Source: Owenweeksia sp963758205 (GTDB taxonomy: Bacteria; Bacteroidota; Bacteroidia; Flavobacteriales; Schleiferiaceae). From it: a stretch of DNA of 64,000 nt. This document shows positions 63,505 through 64,000 of this stretch, one piece after another; position 1 is the first letter of the stretch, and every line of letters starts with the position of its first letter. The notes under the pieces are model-generated. The model made no database searches. It had not been told where the DNA came from and was given only the letters and a program-made list of their open reading frames with translations. The stretch lies in assembly GCA_963758205.1 (NCBI GenBank), contig CAVWUM010000002.1, forward strand, positions 1,784,661-1,848,660, written 5' to 3'. The position numbers and the translations under genes are program-made.

Positions 63505-64000
63505 GTGAATTACCTCTCGGTAGAAAATATCTCCAAAGCCTTTGGTGCGCGTACCTTGTTTAAGGATTTATCCTTTGGGATAGATGAAGGACAAAAGGTG
63601 GCTTTAGTGGCCAAAAACGGTACAGGCAAAACCTCCATACTAGAAATGCTGGCCGGGCGCGAGCAGCCGGATTCCGGCCAGGTAACTTTCCGCAAAGGGA
63701 TAAAGGTGGGCTACCTTACTCAGGATCCTGAACTTACGGATGGCACTACTATATTGGATAATGTGCTGGCCGTGGATAATCCCGCCACCAAGGCGATAAA
63801 GGAATATGAAATTGCCCTGGAGAACATGGAGGATAGCAATGCCTATCAGCGTGCCTTTGATGCCATGGACCGCTTGCAGGCCTGGGATTTTGAAACTCAG
63901 GTAAAGCAGATTTTGGGTAAGCTGGGTTTGCACCACACTTCTGATTTGGTGGATAACCTTTCGGGAGGGCAAAAGAAACGTGTTGCCCTGGCTAAAACGC
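63505..64000 (+). CDS. ABC-F ATPase, 3' part missing (right edge)
   Basis: The first 165 codons of an ABC-F protein from a GTG at 63505 (MNYLSVENISKAFGARTLF). It has the Walker A VAKNGTGKTS, the Q-loop VGYLTQDPEL and the signature LSGGQKKRVAL; the frame runs off the right edge. ABC-F proteins act on ribosomes rather than transport. A start at ATG is absent near the homologous position, so GTG is chosen. Confidence 0.93.
   Translation, partial: MNYLSVENISKAFGARTLFKDLSFGIDEGQKVALVAKNGTGKTSILEMLAGREQPDSGQVTFRKGIKVGYLTQDPELTDGTTILDNVLAVDNPATKAIKEYEIALENMEDSNAYQRAFDAMDRLQAWDFETQVKQILGKLGLHHTSDLVDNLSGGQKKRVALAKT

Overview
The window looks like chromosomal DNA from a Bacteroidota bacterium, most likely of the Flavobacteriales/Cryomorphaceae type. 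This is an inference from gene families; there is no rRNA or tRNA here to confirm it. The evidence is a type IX secretion C-terminal sorting domain, DUF5686 and PorT-like outer-membrane proteins, a DksA-like protein with a single zinc-finger cysteine, a Lacal_2735-type small protein, a long SecA, frequent ATGA/GTGA overlaps, and several promoters of the Bacteroidota form TTG-N17-22-TAnnTTTG. Genes are densely packed and no gene-free stretch exceeds 300 bases.

Bases 1-14842 (minus strand) are most of a single-direction operon for an extracellular contractile injection system (eCIS) of the Afp/PVC/AlgoCIS kind. In transcription order it encodes a Pvc16-like cap protein, an unknown 339-residue protein, one sheath protein, two tube proteins, a 54-residue Afp6-like protein, a LysM tube-baseplate adaptor, a VgrG/gp5-like spike, a PAAR tip, a gp25-like wedge, two large baseplate proteins and a truncated conserved protein that runs off the left edge. 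No fibre, tape measure, AAA+ ATPase or effector gene is inside the window; these probably lie further left.

Bases 15137-34115 are mainly housekeeping and envelope genes: a patatin/beta-barrel (type Vd) protein coupled to uvrC, a Nudix/VOC pair, a PorT-like barrel, a serine hydrolase, lipB coupled to a PGI/PMI isomerase, a PadR regulator with a membrane partner, a TlpA-like thioredoxin protein, a DUF5686 protein, lspA, a DksA-like protein and ileS. The ileS reading frame carries an in-frame insertion of a complete DUF559 (Vsr-like) endonuclease domain. The insertion is bounded by inverted G/C-rich palindromes and a candidate 5-bp target duplication. Short elements with the same palindrome style but no ORF occur at four other places in the window (near 439, 8051, 49001 and 61194).

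Bases 34244-48924 hold an AAA/DUF4143 ATPase with 32-bp upstream repeats, a RibD-like reductase coupled to a GluR0-like ligand-gated K+ channel, an SMP-30-like lipoprotein, an AAA ATPase, a RidA and an HD protein, a secreted gene interrupted by an in-frame TAA, a Na+/H+ antiporter, an arsenic operon (arsR, arsI, acr3, arsC) with two copies of a probable ArsR operator, and cobalamin adenosyltransferase.

Bases 49139-64000 hold an OmpA lipoprotein, a bestrophin, secA, a coiled-coil lipoprotein, an ECF sigma factor coupled to an inner-membrane/beta-barrel fusion protein, a flippase-like membrane protein, a LamG/T9SS secreted protein, a DUF547 protein, a methionine aminotransferase, an unknown barrel protein and the start of an ABC-F ATPase cut by the right edge.
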